Source: Flavobacterium macacae
Lineage (GTDB): Bacteria; Bacteroidota; Bacteroidia; Flavobacteriales; Flavobacteriaceae
Direction: 5' to 3'
Assembly: GCF_003865365.1 (NCBI RefSeq)
Contig: NZ_RQVR01000009.1
Coordinates: 75,124 to 139,123, forward strand
Length of the DNA stretch: 64,000 nucleotides
The position numbers and the translations under genes were made by a program. Shown here one piece after another: positions 27,137 to 36,386 of the stretch (the first letter of the stretch is position 1; the number at the start of each line of letters is the position of its first letter). The notes below the pieces were generated by a model, which was not told where the DNA came from, did not search any database, and worked only from the letters and a program-made list of their open reading frames with translations.

Positions 27137-28009
27137 ATGAAAAAGTTATTTTCAGTTGCAATTGTTTTGTTTTCAGTGTTTTCAGTTGAAGCACAAGAAT
27201 TTCAAGGCTTGGCGGTTTATGAATCAAAAACAAGCACTTCTGATTTCAAGGCAAATTTTGGTGGAAACCGAGAAATTACGCCAGAAATGCAAAAAAATAT
27301 TGAAGAAAGAATGAAGAAAATGATGGAAAAAACCTTTGTTTTGAACTTTGATAAAACCGCTTCGATATATAAGGAACAAGAAAAATTAGACGCGCCAGGG
27401 CAAAATGGTACGGGTATGCGAATGATGTCGTCCATGATGGGCGGTGGTGGCACTACGTATAAAAACGTAAAAGAAAAAACCTATTCTGTGGACAAAGAAT
27501 TTATGGGAAAAGAGTTTTTGGTGAAAGATTCACTTCCGAAATTAGAATGGAAGATGGAATCAGAAACCAAGCAAATTGGCGGTTACACATGTTACAAGGC
27601 AACAGCGGTAAAACCTGCAAGCCAATCTGACTTTAGAAACTTCAGGCCTAAAAAAGACGAAGCCAAAAAAGACGAAAAAGAGAAAACAACCAACTTGATG
27701 GACAGTTTTGAGATGCCAAAAGAAGTGACCATCACGGCTTGGTATGCACCAGAGATACCGATTAACCAAGGGCCTGAAAATTATTGGGGATTGCCTGGAT
27801 TAATCTTGGAAGTCAGCGATGGGAAAACCGTAATTCTTTGTTCAAAAGTAGTTTTGAATGCCAAAGAAAAAGTAGCCATAAAAGCGCCAACAAAAGGAAA
27901 AGTCATCAGCCAAAAAGAATATGACGAAACCGTAACCAAAAAAATGGAGGAAATGCGCGAGCAGTTTAAAAACGGTGGCGGAAGACCAAATTTTAGAATG
28001 GGGAATTAG
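27137..28009 (+). CDS. GLPGLI family exported protein
   Basis: This is a 290-residue exported protein named after its conserved motif YWGLPGLILEV. The signal peptide MKKLFSVAIVLFSVFSVEAQ precedes FQGLAVYESKTS. Other family marks are KTFVLNFDKTASIYKEQEKL, the K-x-W-x-M segment LEWKMESETKQIGGYTCYKA, and WYAPEIPINQGPENYWGLPG. A Lys/Glu-rich loop (PKKDEAKKDEKEKT) interrupts the middle. The family is specific to Bacteroidota, usually paired with TonB-receptor-like proteins, and has no known activity. ATG 27137 is chosen because it opens the signal peptide. A decayed second family member lies at 29003-29350 and 36090-36343. Confidence 0.9.
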   Translation: MKKLFSVAIVLFSVFSVEAQEFQGLAVYESKTSTSDFKANFGGNREITPEMQKNIEERMKKMMEKTFVLNFDKTASIYKEQEKLDAPGQNGTGMRMMSSMMGGGGTTYKNVKEKTYSVDKEFMGKEFLVKDSLPKLEWKMESETKQIGGYTCYKATAVKPASQSDFRNFRPKKDEAKKDEKEKTTNLMDSFEMPKEVTITAWYAPEIPINQGPENYWGLPGLILEVSDGKTVILCSKVVLNAKEKVAIKAPTKGKVISQKEYDETVTKKMEEMREQFKNGGGRPNFRMGN

Positions 28010-28025
28010 TTTTCTATATCTAATT

Positions 28026-28066
28026 AAAAAAAGGCATAGATTGCAGTCGCAGTTTATGCCTTTTTT
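28026..28066 (+). terminator. Terminator of the GLPGLI gene, abutting the next start codon
   Basis: AAAAAAGGCATA pairs perfectly with TATGCCTTTTTT (12 bp, 16-nt loop). The T run ends exactly where the ATG of the next gene begins. Confidence 0.75.
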
Positions 28067-28996
28067 ATGAGATATAATTTCCTTTTTTTGTTCTTCATAG
28101 TTCTATTTTGCAATAATTTACATTCGCAGATTTTAAGCGGAACTGTTTTAGATGCAGATTCAAACAGCACAATTGACTTGGCATCAATTTATTTTAAAGA
28201 ATCAAAATACACTATTTTTTCTGATAGTAACGGCAAATTTTCTGTTGAAATTGACACAAAAAATCAGAAGGAAGCACTTGTTATTTCTTCTGTTGGATAT
28301 CAGGATTTGAAAATTAACTTGAAAAAATATACTGAAAACAAAGAATATCAAGCTACTTTTAAACTGTTTTCAAAAGTGCAAACACTTGACGAAGTTGTAA
28401 TTTCGAACAAAAAAATAAATTACAGCTCGGCGAAAACAATTACTTCAAAACGAAATGGAATTGCTGGTTTATCATTTCAATTTGGGACAGAAAATGTGAC
28501 ATTGGTTCAAAATCCTTATGTCAAGAATGGAAAAATTAAAAAAGTAATTTTAAGTTTGAAAAAGGCTACAGAAGATCCAAAACAACCCAAGTGGAAAATT
28601 GATTATACAACGGCTTACAATATTAAATTTTATAAATACGACGCGAGAAATCAAAAACCAAGCGAAGAACTTTACAACAAAAATATTATTGTGGAACCAG
28701 GTAATAAAACACAAGATTTTGTCATTGACGTGGATTCGTTACATATTCCTTTTCCAAAAGAAGGCGTTTGTGTTGGGGTTGAATATGTAAACACAAGATA
28801 TAAAAATCCAAAGACAAATTTTGCATTAATAGCTCCAACTATGAATTTTTATCAAGAAGAAAAATTAAAACCCATTATTTCTTGGTCGAGGTATCGTGGT
28901 GAAGATTGGGAGTTCAGGCATTCTTTTTCAAACTTTAAAAACAGACGCTATCAAAATGTGATGGTTGTGGATTTAGTAGTAAACACGGAAAAATAA
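28067..28996 (+). CDS. CarboxypepD_reg-like exported protein
   Basis: This is a 309-residue exported protein. The signal peptide MRYNFLFLFFIVLFCNNLHS precedes a CarboxypepD_reg_2 domain (residues about 22-105: LSGTVLDADSNSTIDLASIY, NGKFSVEID, ALVISSVGYQDLKI). The domain ends with the TonB-receptor-like linker TLDEVVISNK. The rest (about 190 residues) is beta-rich and of unknown fold, with no receptor barrel. The signal peptide needs this ATG, yet it follows a terminator T run with no spacer, so expression may depend on readthrough or an internal signal. Function unknown. Confidence 0.75.
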   Translation: MRYNFLFLFFIVLFCNNLHSQILSGTVLDADSNSTIDLASIYFKESKYTIFSDSNGKFSVEIDTKNQKEALVISSVGYQDLKINLKKYTENKEYQATFKLFSKVQTLDEVVISNKKINYSSAKTITSKRNGIAGLSFQFGTENVTLVQNPYVKNGKIKKVILSLKKATEDPKQPKWKIDYTTAYNIKFYKYDARNQKPSEELYNKNIIVEPGNKTQDFVIDVDSLHIPFPKEGVCVGVEYVNTRYKNPKTNFALIAPTMNFYQEEKLKPIISWSRYRGEDWEFRHSFSNFKNRRYQNVMVVDLVVNTEK

Positions 28997-29002
28997 AAAA
29001 AA

Positions 29003-29350
29003 ATGAAGTTATGTGCTGTTGCAGAGTATTCACAAAAAATTTCAAGGTACGGCAACCTATGAGTGGAAGGCAAGTTCTGATGAATTTAGGGAAAATGTAA
29101 TTCAACCCGACATGGATCCCAAAATGAAAGCTTTTTTGGAAGCCAAAATGGAAAAAATATTTCACAAAACGTTCCTGCTTAACTTTGATAAAAACACGTC
29201 AGTTTATGCTCAAGAGCAAGTTTTAGAGGTACACGGAGACGGTTTTGTACCTGAGTTGTCACAAGACGGAATTGAGTTGTCCAAGTTTAAAAATATCCAG
29301 AAGAAAAAAATAATGGTTCAAAAAGAATTTTATGGAAAAAATATAGTATT
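29003..29350 (+). pseudogene. 5' part of a decayed GLPGLI gene
   Basis: From 29022 the frame reads KKFQGTATYEWKASSDEFRE and later KTFLLNFDKNTSVYAQEQVL and VQKEFYGKNIVL. These align in order with KTFVLNFDKTASIYKEQEKL and VDKEFMGKEFLV of the intact GLPGLI gene at 27137. The ATG at 29003 is out of frame with this part, so the signal peptide region has an indel. Similarity stops near 29340; the next codons are AT-rich and end at a stop at 29400. The matching 3' part, including the GLPGLI motif, lies about 6.7 kb away at 36090-36343. Confidence 0.8.
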
Positions 29351-29634
29351 AAATATAATAGTGTTCAGAATTGAAATTTTTTATAAATATATAGGAATAT
29401 AGCTGTATTTAAACGTAATATTTTAAATATCATTAAATTAAAAGTTAAATATTTGATTTAATTTATTATTTTTAACCCGTTGATATTATTTTTTACATAT
29501 AACAGACTGATAAGAAGCCCCCAATATTCCAGCCTAAATTTTTATTTTATTTCCCTTAGCTTCCTACTTTTTTTTGGATATATAAAATCGCTACAACCCG
29601 GTTTTATACTTAAACTTAATAAAATTTTTAAGCT
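29351..29634 (+). other. AT-rich gap at the left edge of the inserted block
   Basis: No gene is present beyond the out-of-frame end of the GLPGLI fragment. The sequence is very AT-rich with no terminal inverted repeat or duplication that I can identify. A promoter for the next gene should lie here, but no clear TAnnTTTG box was found. Confidence 0.5.
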
Positions 29635-29967
29635 ATGAAAAAAAAATACTTTATTGTTATTGCTCTTGTAATGACATTTTCTTCCTATTCTCAAGACCAA
29701 AAGATCCTTCGAACCGAACCGAACGGTGTCGTCGTTTATAAACCTATTGATGTTGAAACTGCGCAGGGCATTGTTAAGGAAGACTTCAAAACAAATCCTT
29801 CCCGATCAATTAACGATTTGACTCTAGAGGAATTAAATGACATGCTTTATTATCTCAATTTAAAGATAAAAAGTATTGAAGAAACAACTGAAAATGCGTC
29901 ATCTTTAGATTCTTATATTGAAGAAAGGCAACAAGTGAGAAAAAGAATTCAAACCCTTAAAACCTAA
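29635..29967 (+). CDS. Small exported protein of unknown function
   Basis: This is a 110-residue protein with a signal peptide (MKKKYFIVIALVMTFSSYSQ). The mature part has a short beta segment (LRTEPNGVVVYKPIDVETAQ) and then two probable helices with coiled-coil character (LEELNDMLYYLNLKIKSIEE and EERQQVRKRIQTLKT). I do not recognise a family. It ends 9 bp before the start of the 2002-residue surface protein gene, so the two are probably one transcript. It might be a partner or chaperone of that protein, but this is only inferred from position. Confidence 0.65.
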   Translation: MKKKYFIVIALVMTFSSYSQDQKILRTEPNGVVVYKPIDVETAQGIVKEDFKTNPSRSINDLTLEELNDMLYYLNLKIKSIEETTENASSLDSYIEERQQVRKRIQTLKT

Positions 29968-29975
29968 TAAGAGAG

Positions 29976-32900
29976 ATGAAGCACTATATACTACTTTTTT
30001 GTTTTCTTCTGCTTTTTATAGGAAAAACAAATGCTCAAATTGTGGCTAATGGCAATTCTGGAGAAACCATAACAGCTTACACCAATGGAACTCCAAATGA
30101 TCCTATTTATATTTGGTGTGCAACAGGTTTGTCAAATAATACGGCAAGTCTGACAGCAAGCTCCCCAAGTGGCCCCGGAACTTATACTTACAACTGGTTT
30201 TATCATAATGAGGTGAATTTTTCGTGGACAGCGTATACCACCCAAACGGGCACGTCGTCAACCATCTCAAATTTGCCAAGTGATGGATATCGTGTTCAGA
30301 TCTATGATAGCTCTAATGTGTTGGTTGCCTGTTATGTGGCTTGGGTTTGGAATATGAACGGGCAACTTAACCCAACAGCTACCCCAACGGCTTGTAATGC
30401 AACAAACCTGGCTGGGAATGTAGGTGTAAATGGTTCTTTTAGTTATTATAACCCGCCACTGCCACCATCAATTATTACTCCGAGTACTCAAATTTCAGTT
30501 TGCTTTTCTGCAACACACACTTGGGTTTCTGATTTGGCATTTTATTTAGTAGGACCGCCCTCTTGCGGAAGTCCCACAATTTTGCTTTCCCCAAATCCAG
30601 GAGCTCTTGGCCAAAATAGTATTTGCAATAGCGGTAATAATGTGGCAAATTTATGTTTTTCAAATACGGCAAATGCTAATTTAAATGTATGTTCTGCAAA
30701 TGCTCCTTTGACAGGAAATTTTAATACCTACGGTCCTGGTTCTATCCCAATAAATTGGAGCCCATTATATGGATGTAATGCGGCGCAAGGAGGCTGGTCG
30801 GTACGAATTTTTGATTGTATTGGTGGAGATGTGGGGGCATTGACAAATGCAACGATTTCATTCACAAATTTACAAAGTGTATGTAATTCATTAACTAGCG
30901 TTACTTATACTTCGGGACCAATTAATTCGATAATTAATGATAATTCTTGCTCGGCAGCAACAGCTTCTATTTTTCAAGTACCGGTTTCTCCAGCGTTAAC
31001 GAATCCGATAACGCTTAATGCTTCGACGGTTCTTCAATGGATAGCTTCTCCGGCGACTGCACTTACAAATCCTAATTCTTCAAATACATCCGTAATTGAT
31101 TTGCCTGATGGGAATTATAATTTCACATTGGTTGCAACGGTAACTTATGGTTCAACGAGTTGCACTTATTCTGGAGGCACATCATTTCTGAGTGCAAGTC
31201 TCGATATCCCAGAACCAGAGGATTTGAATGTTTGCGGGACACCGCCATTAGTTTTTGATCTTACCCAAAATACTCCAATTGTAGATCCGGCAGGAATATA
31301 TCAAGTTTCGTATCATAATACGCTTGCAACAGCACAAAGCAATACTGCTCCGATAGCGGTTCCCACGGCATATCTGAGTAGTGGAAACGGAGAAATAATT
31401 TACGTGAGGGTTCAAAGTTCGGCAATCTGTTTTGCTGTGAAAGACTTTACCTTAAACTTATCTAATTCCGTGGTTCCATTATTTGATCCGGTTGAAGCGG
31501 TATGCATTGGAGACGTGATTCCTCCATTGCCACTTATCTCAAATGATGACATTACTGGGGTTTGGTCGCCGGCATTAGATAATACACAAACAACCACCTA
31601 TACCTTTACACCTGATTTAGGCCAATGTGCCGATCCGGCGACCCTGGAAATTGTTGTCAATACGCCACCAATTATTTCCTCCCCAACGCCACTTGAAATT
31701 TGTGATGATAACAATGATGGGTTTTCTACATTTAATTTGACAGTAAAGGATGATGAAATCACAAATGGAAATACTGCCCTTGTGGTAACGTATCATGAAA
31801 CTCTGTCTAATTCACAGAATGGAGTTGGGATCATAGATCCTGCAACGGCATATCAAAACGTGAACCAAAATACCCAGACAGTTTATATTAGAGTTGTGGA
31901 ATTAAATAGCAATTGTGCAAGTTTTGAGACTTTGCAGCTCGTTGTTTTACCAAATCCTACCGTTGTTTCGGTTTCAGATTATGAATTGTGTGATTATACA
32001 AATCCGGGAGACGGAATTGAAGAATTTGATTTAGGAACAAAAATTAACGAAATAATAAATGCACAAACTAATGTTTCAGTAGATTTTTATTTAGATCAGG
32101 CGCAAGCAACAGCAGGAGTTTTAGGAACGGAATTGCCATTGTTGTATCAAAATATTGTTTCAAACCCACAGACGATTTGGTATAGGATTGAAAATAATGC
32201 GACCGGATGTTTTAGCGTAGGGTCGTTTGATTTGATTGTAAATCTGCTGCCTCAAATTACAACGCCAACAACATTAACCGCATGTGGTTCAAATGTTACA
32301 GGGCAAGGGCAATTTGATTTGACGGTAAAAACAACACAAATTACAAATGGGCAAAATGGTTTTATCGTAACCTATCATACTACGCTAACAGGTGCAGGCA
32401 CTGAAACAGATGAGATAAATCCGGCCAATGATTACACTGGATTAGACGGTCAAATTATCTATGTTAGAGTTGAAAATATTGATACGGGGTGTTTTATAAC
32501 CACACAATTCGATCTTGAGGTTGTTGATGCTCCAGCGCCGATATTGCCTGATCCCTTATACTATTGCGATCCAAACAATGACGGATTTGGCATATTTGAT
32601 TTAAGCACAGCAGCAGCCCAAATTTTGGCAGGGAATCCAAATATGACGGTAACTTTTCATGAAACGGCCATAGATGCTTCTTTTGGTGTAAGCGCAGTAG
32701 GCTTGACTTACAACAATATTAATCAATGGACACAAACGCTTTATGTTCGATTGGAATCAAATGCGGGGGGATGTAGCTATTTTGGAGAATTGCAATTAAT
32801 TGTAAATCCAACACCGGTGGCCGTAACGCCAGATCCAATTCAGGTTTGTGATGAGACTGCTGACGGATTTGCGACATTCAATATTACCATCAGAAATAAT

Positions 32901-35900
32901 CAAATATTAAACGGAGCTGATGCACAGCTTCATCAAATAACCTATCATTTGACCGAAGCGAATGCAATTGCAGCTTCAAATGCGATTACAAATGTTCTTG
33001 CTTTTACAAATACAGTTCCAAATAGCCAGACAATTTGGGTTAGAGTAGAAATTATAGCAACAGGGTGTTATGATGTGGTTCCTTTAGAATTGATTGTAAA
33101 TCCGCTTCCAGTAGTTCCTTTTCCTGCAACACCTTATGAAGTATGTGATGTGAATAATTCAGGAGATGAGTTTGAAGAATTTGATTTGGGCAGCTATATT
33201 CCAACAATCACGTCTGATCCTGTAATGATGGTAACCTATCATTTTGATCAGGCGGCGGCACTTGCAGGAACTCCTTCATTACCGCTTTTATATACAAATC
33301 AGGTGGCAGGAGTCCAGACTATTTTTGTCAGGGTGACTAATTCTGATACACAATGTTTTGCCATTACTTTATTAGATTTAAGAGTAGAACCGCTTCCGGC
33401 GCCTGTAATTCCAGATCCAGTTGTGGAATGCGATTTAGACGGAAATGGTTTTGCAACATTTGATCTTCAGGCACTAATTATAGATATTCTTGATGGAGCT
33501 CCAGATACTGTAATTACGTTTCATGAAACCTATAGTAATGCTGATTTGAATTTTTTTCCTTTAGGAAACACCTATGAAAATGTCAATGCATTTGCCCAAA
33601 CAATTTATATCAGGGCAGAAAATATCTTAACCGGATGTTATTCTGTGGTTTCCATGGAACTTCGCGTAAATGCCTCTCCCGAGATGCCAAATCTTCAGAA
33701 TTTGCAAATTTGCGATAATAATCAAGACGCGATCCGCACAATTGATTTGACACAACAAACGCAAATAATTTTAGATGCGCAAACAGGTGGAAGCACTTAT
33801 TCTATTAGGTATTTTACCTCATTAGCAAATGCCCAGTCAGGATCAAGTGCCATTGTGGCGCCAACCAATTTTTTAGGTACAAACGGACAAACAATTTGGG
33901 TTTCTGTTACTGATACAGTTTCAGAATGTTTCACCATCGGAAGCTTCCAGCTCGAAATTGATACGCCACTTGCTTTAAGCCCTGCCTATTCCTTATCTGT
34001 TTGTGATAATCTTTCTCCAGCAAATGACAGTGTAGGAATGTTTGATCTGACTTCAATGAATAGTGTAATTACAGGAAATGCTTCTGAATACACAGTTCAA
34101 TATTATTTAAATCAAGCAAATGCGCAAAGCGATACCGATGCAATTACAAATCCCGAGGCATTTTCAAACGGAAGCATCCTAGGAGTAAATAATCCATATA
34201 CGCTTTTTGTGGCAGTGACCAATACGGCCACAACCTGCAGAAGTTACACGACGCTTACTATCAGGGTTTTGCCAATTCCAACGCCAAATACAGATCCTCA
34301 AGATTTGATTGCCTGCGATGATGTAAATTCTCCAAACGGCACAGAGATTTTTGATCTTGCCGTAAACGAAGTTTATATCCAGAATAACGATCCGACGCTT
34401 ACTTTTGCGTATTATCCAACCGAAGCGGATGCAATTGCCCAAACAAATCAAATTATGGTGCCGACTGCTTATGAAGGTGTGGGCATAGTGTACATCAGGG
34501 TGATGAATTCACAAGCAGATTCAAACGGAAACAATTGTTATGTGGTTGTGGAGCAGTTATTAATTGTAAATCCGCTACCCGTTGTGGCTGTAACTCCTGT
34601 AATTAATGCCGTTTGCCAACAAAACAATACGGGAACGGCAACATTTACGCTTTCAAATTCAAATGAAGAAGTATTAGACGGTTCGCAAAATACAGCTGAT
34701 TTTACATTTACATACCATTTGAACCAGGCTGACGCTCAAATAGGAAACAACCCGTTGACAGATCAATATGTAAATTTGACAAACCCACAAGATATTTATG
34801 TTAGGGTAGTAAATAACGTAACCGGTTGCGTAAATCCAACAGCTGTTGTCACTTTAATTGCTGATGACGGAGCGATTGCCAATCCGGTAGATGAAACAGA
34901 TCCAGCTATTGCGTTAATAATTGCAACATGTGATGATGAGGGTACAAATGATGGTTTCCATTTATTTAATCTTTCTGATCTTGACAGTACAATTTTAGGA
35001 AGCCAAAGCACAGATCCAAATTACACGATTCATTATTACACAAGTCAGGCTTTGATTGACCAAGATGTATTAAATGTAGGGCCAGCAACCACAAATCCTT
35101 CGGCAATTCAAACTCCAGGAGCATTTGTGAATACAGAAGCTTTTGTACAAACAATTTATGCAGTTGTGATTAATACGGCTTCGGTAACAGGATGTCCAAG
35201 TGTTGTTAGTTTTCCAATTACTGTAAATCCGCTTCCTGAACCGATTATTGACAATCAAGGAGGCGTTATTTGTGTGGAATTTGGAACAGGAAATGTAATT
35301 ACGCCAATCGTGCTTTCAACGCAATATACAAGTGCAACACACGCATTTGAATGGAGTTTAGGAAATACCGTTGTGGGAACTGATGAAACACATACCATCA
35401 ATACTATGGCAACAGCAACATCGGTTTACAGCGTTATTGCAACCGATATCCAGACAGGTTGTGTGTCAAATGCAGTTCAAACCACAATTACAAGATCTGG
35501 ACCTCCAGTAATTACAAATGTCCAAGTGACAAATGCATTTACTGAAAACCAAATAATTACGGTTACAGCAAGTGGTTTTGGAACCTATGAATACCAAATT
35601 GACAATGGTCCTTGGCAAAACAGCAATGTTTTCAGCGGTGTTTCAATTGGGGAACATAGTGTAACCGTGAGAGATGTTTTAAGAGAAGCAGGCTGTGGGT
35701 CTGGTACCGAAGAGGCAATGGCGATTGGTTATCCTAACTATTTTACGCCAAACGGTGACGGAATACACGATACTTGGAATATTGTGGGATTAGATGAAAC
35801 AGCACAGATTTTTATCTTTGACCGCTATGGAAAACTTGTGAAACAAATTAGCGCAGTGGGAGCAGGCTGGGACGGAACAATGAACGGACAGCCTTTACCA

Positions 35901-35984
35901 TCGACTGATTATTGGTTCAAAGTAAATTTTATAGAGCAAAATTTAGTTAAAGAATTCAAAGCACATTTCTCGATAAAAAGATAA
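29976..35984 (+). CDS. Giant P-domain/repeat surface protein with T9SS type B (CHU_C) C-terminal domain
   Basis: This is a 2002-residue exported protein. The signal peptide is MKHYILLFCFLLLFIGKTNA. A proprotein-convertase P-domain-like beta-sandwich lies at about residues 164-296 (ISVCFSATHTWVSDLAFYLV, GGWSVRIFDCIGGD). About 13 tandem repeats of roughly 80-95 residues fill residues 408-1755. Each has the pattern C-D-x-N-x-D-G-x-x-x-F-D-L, then T-Y-H-x-T, then Q-T-I-Y-V-R-V-E-N-x-x-T-G-C. The C-terminus (NYFTPNGDGIHDTWNI, IFIFDRYGKLV, GWDGTMNGQPLPSTDYWFKV) is the CHU_C/type B sorting domain used for export by the type IX secretion system. It is probably a cell-surface adhesin. It sits between the two halves of a broken GLPGLI gene. 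Confidence 0.93.
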   Translation: MKHYILLFCFLLLFIGKTNAQIVANGNSGETITAYTNGTPNDPIYIWCATGLSNNTASLTASSPSGPGTYTYNWFYHNEVNFSWTAYTTQTGTSSTISNLPSDGYRVQIYDSSNVLVACYVAWVWNMNGQLNPTATPTACNATNLAGNVGVNGSFSYYNPPLPPSIITPSTQISVCFSATHTWVSDLAFYLVGPPSCGSPTILLSPNPGALGQNSICNSGNNVANLCFSNTANANLNVCSANAPLTGNFNTYGPGSIPINWSPLYGCNAAQGGWSVRIFDCIGGDVGALTNATISFTNLQSVCNSLTSVTYTSGPINSIINDNSCSAATASIFQVPVSPALTNPITLNASTVLQWIASPATALTNPNSSNTSVIDLPDGNYNFTLVATVTYGSTSCTYSGGTSFLSASLDIPEPEDLNVCGTPPLVFDLTQNTPIVDPAGIYQVSYHNTLATAQSNTAPIAVPTAYLSSGNGEIIYVRVQSSAICFAVKDFTLNLSNSVVPLFDPVEAVCIGDVIPPLPLISNDDITGVWSPALDNTQTTTYTFTPDLGQCADPATLEIVVNTPPIISSPTPLEICDDNNDGFSTFNLTVKDDEITNGNTALVVTYHETLSNSQNGVGIIDPATAYQNVNQNTQTVYIRVVELNSNCASFETLQLVVLPNPTVVSVSDYELCDYTNPGDGIEEFDLGTKINEIINAQTNVSVDFYLDQAQATAGVLGTELPLLYQNIVSNPQTIWYRIENNATGCFSVGSFDLIVNLLPQITTPTTLTACGSNVTGQGQFDLTVKTTQITNGQNGFIVTYHTTLTGAGTETDEINPANDYTGLDGQIIYVRVENIDTGCFITTQFDLEVVDAPAPILPDPLYYCDPNNDGFGIFDLSTAAAQILAGNPNMTVTFHETAIDASFGVSAVGLTYNNINQWTQTLYVRLESNAGGCSYFGELQLIVNPTPVAVTPDPIQVCDETADGFATFNITIRNNQILNGADAQLHQITYHLTEANAIAASNAITNVLAFTNTVPNSQTIWVRVEIIATGCYDVVPLELIVNPLPVVPFPATPYEVCDVNNSGDEFEEFDLGSYIPTITSDPVMMVTYHFDQAAALAGTPSLPLLYTNQVAGVQTIFVRVTNSDTQCFAITLLDLRVEPLPAPVIPDPVVECDLDGNGFATFDLQALIIDILDGAPDTVITFHETYSNADLNFFPLGNTYENVNAFAQTIYIRAENILTGCYSVVSMELRVNASPEMPNLQNLQICDNNQDAIRTIDLTQQTQIILDAQTGGSTYSIRYFTSLANAQSGSSAIVAPTNFLGTNGQTIWVSVTDTVSECFTIGSFQLEIDTPLALSPAYSLSVCDNLSPANDSVGMFDLTSMNSVITGNASEYTVQYYLNQANAQSDTDAITNPEAFSNGSILGVNNPYTLFVAVTNTATTCRSYTTLTIRVLPIPTPNTDPQDLIACDDVNSPNGTEIFDLAVNEVYIQNNDPTLTFAYYPTEADAIAQTNQIMVPTAYEGVGIVYIRVMNSQADSNGNNCYVVVEQLLIVNPLPVVAVTPVINAVCQQNNTGTATFTLSNSNEEVLDGSQNTADFTFTYHLNQADAQIGNNPLTDQYVNLTNPQDIYVRVVNNVTGCVNPTAVVTLIADDGAIANPVDETDPAIALIIATCDDEGTNDGFHLFNLSDLDSTILGSQSTDPNYTIHYYTSQALIDQDVLNVGPATTNPSAIQTPGAFVNTEAFVQTIYAVVINTASVTGCPSVVSFPITVNPLPEPIIDNQGGVICVEFGTGNVITPIVLSTQYTSATHAFEWSLGNTVVGTDETHTINTMATATSVYSVIATDIQTGCVSNAVQTTITRSGPPVITNVQVTNAFTENQIITVTASGFGTYEYQIDNGPWQNSNVFSGVSIGEHSVTVRDVLREAGCGSGTEEAMAIGYPNYFTPNGDGIHDTWNIVGLDETAQIFIFDRYGKLVKQISAVGAGWDGTMNGQPLPSTDYWFKVNFIEQNLVKEFKAHFSIKR

Positions 35985-36001
35985 TTGATTTTTATGTTTT
36001 G

Positions 36002-36032
36002 AAAAAGGCTTCCGTTTGGAAGCCTTTTTTTT
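36002..36032 (+). terminator. Terminator of the giant surface protein gene
   Basis: AAAAAGGCTTCC pairs with GGAAGCCTTTTT around a GTTT loop, followed by more Ts, 18 bp past the stop. Confidence 0.88.
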
Positions 36033-36089
36033 GCTTTTAATTCTTTTATAAGAACATAAAAACCCAATTTTTGACTTTAATTAAACTCC

Positions 36090-36343
36090 ACGGTTTGGTA
36101 TACCCCTGAAATTGCACTTTCGCAAGGGCCAGAAAAATATTGGGGATTGCCGGGTTTGATTTTAGAAGCAACTGATGGAAAAACATCTTATTTGTGTCGA
36201 AAATTATTTTAAATCCAAAATGGTAAAAGACTTAAAAAAGGTAAAAAGTCAATAGTAAAGAATTTGAAGAAATTACCGAAAAACAATTAGAAAGCAGGAA
36301 AGATGCTAATGGAATAATTCGTTTAAACTTCAGCGGGCGTTAA
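36090..36343 (+). pseudogene. 3' part of a decayed GLPGLI gene
   Basis: The frame at 36100 reads TVWYTPEIALSQGPEKYWGL followed by PGLILEATDGKT. This is nearly the same as WYAPEIPINQGPENYWGL and PGLILEVSDGKT of the intact gene at 27137. A frameshift follows: the other frame continues with ILFVSKIILNPK, is interrupted by stops, and ends with VNSKEFEEITEKQLESRKDA and IIRLNFSGR, matching the family C-terminus. An in-frame stop precedes the fragment. It ends 44 bp before a TonB-receptor-like gene, the usual partner of GLPGLI genes. Confidence 0.85.
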
Positions 36344-36386
36344 TCTAATTCAAAATTTACATATCTTCACGACATATAATTCCACT

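Noticed and set aside
29013..29402. 129-codon frame as an intact gene
   Set aside because: It begins at an internal GTG, lacks the signal peptide of its family and ends in unrelated AT-rich codons; it is the 5' part of a broken GLPGLI gene.
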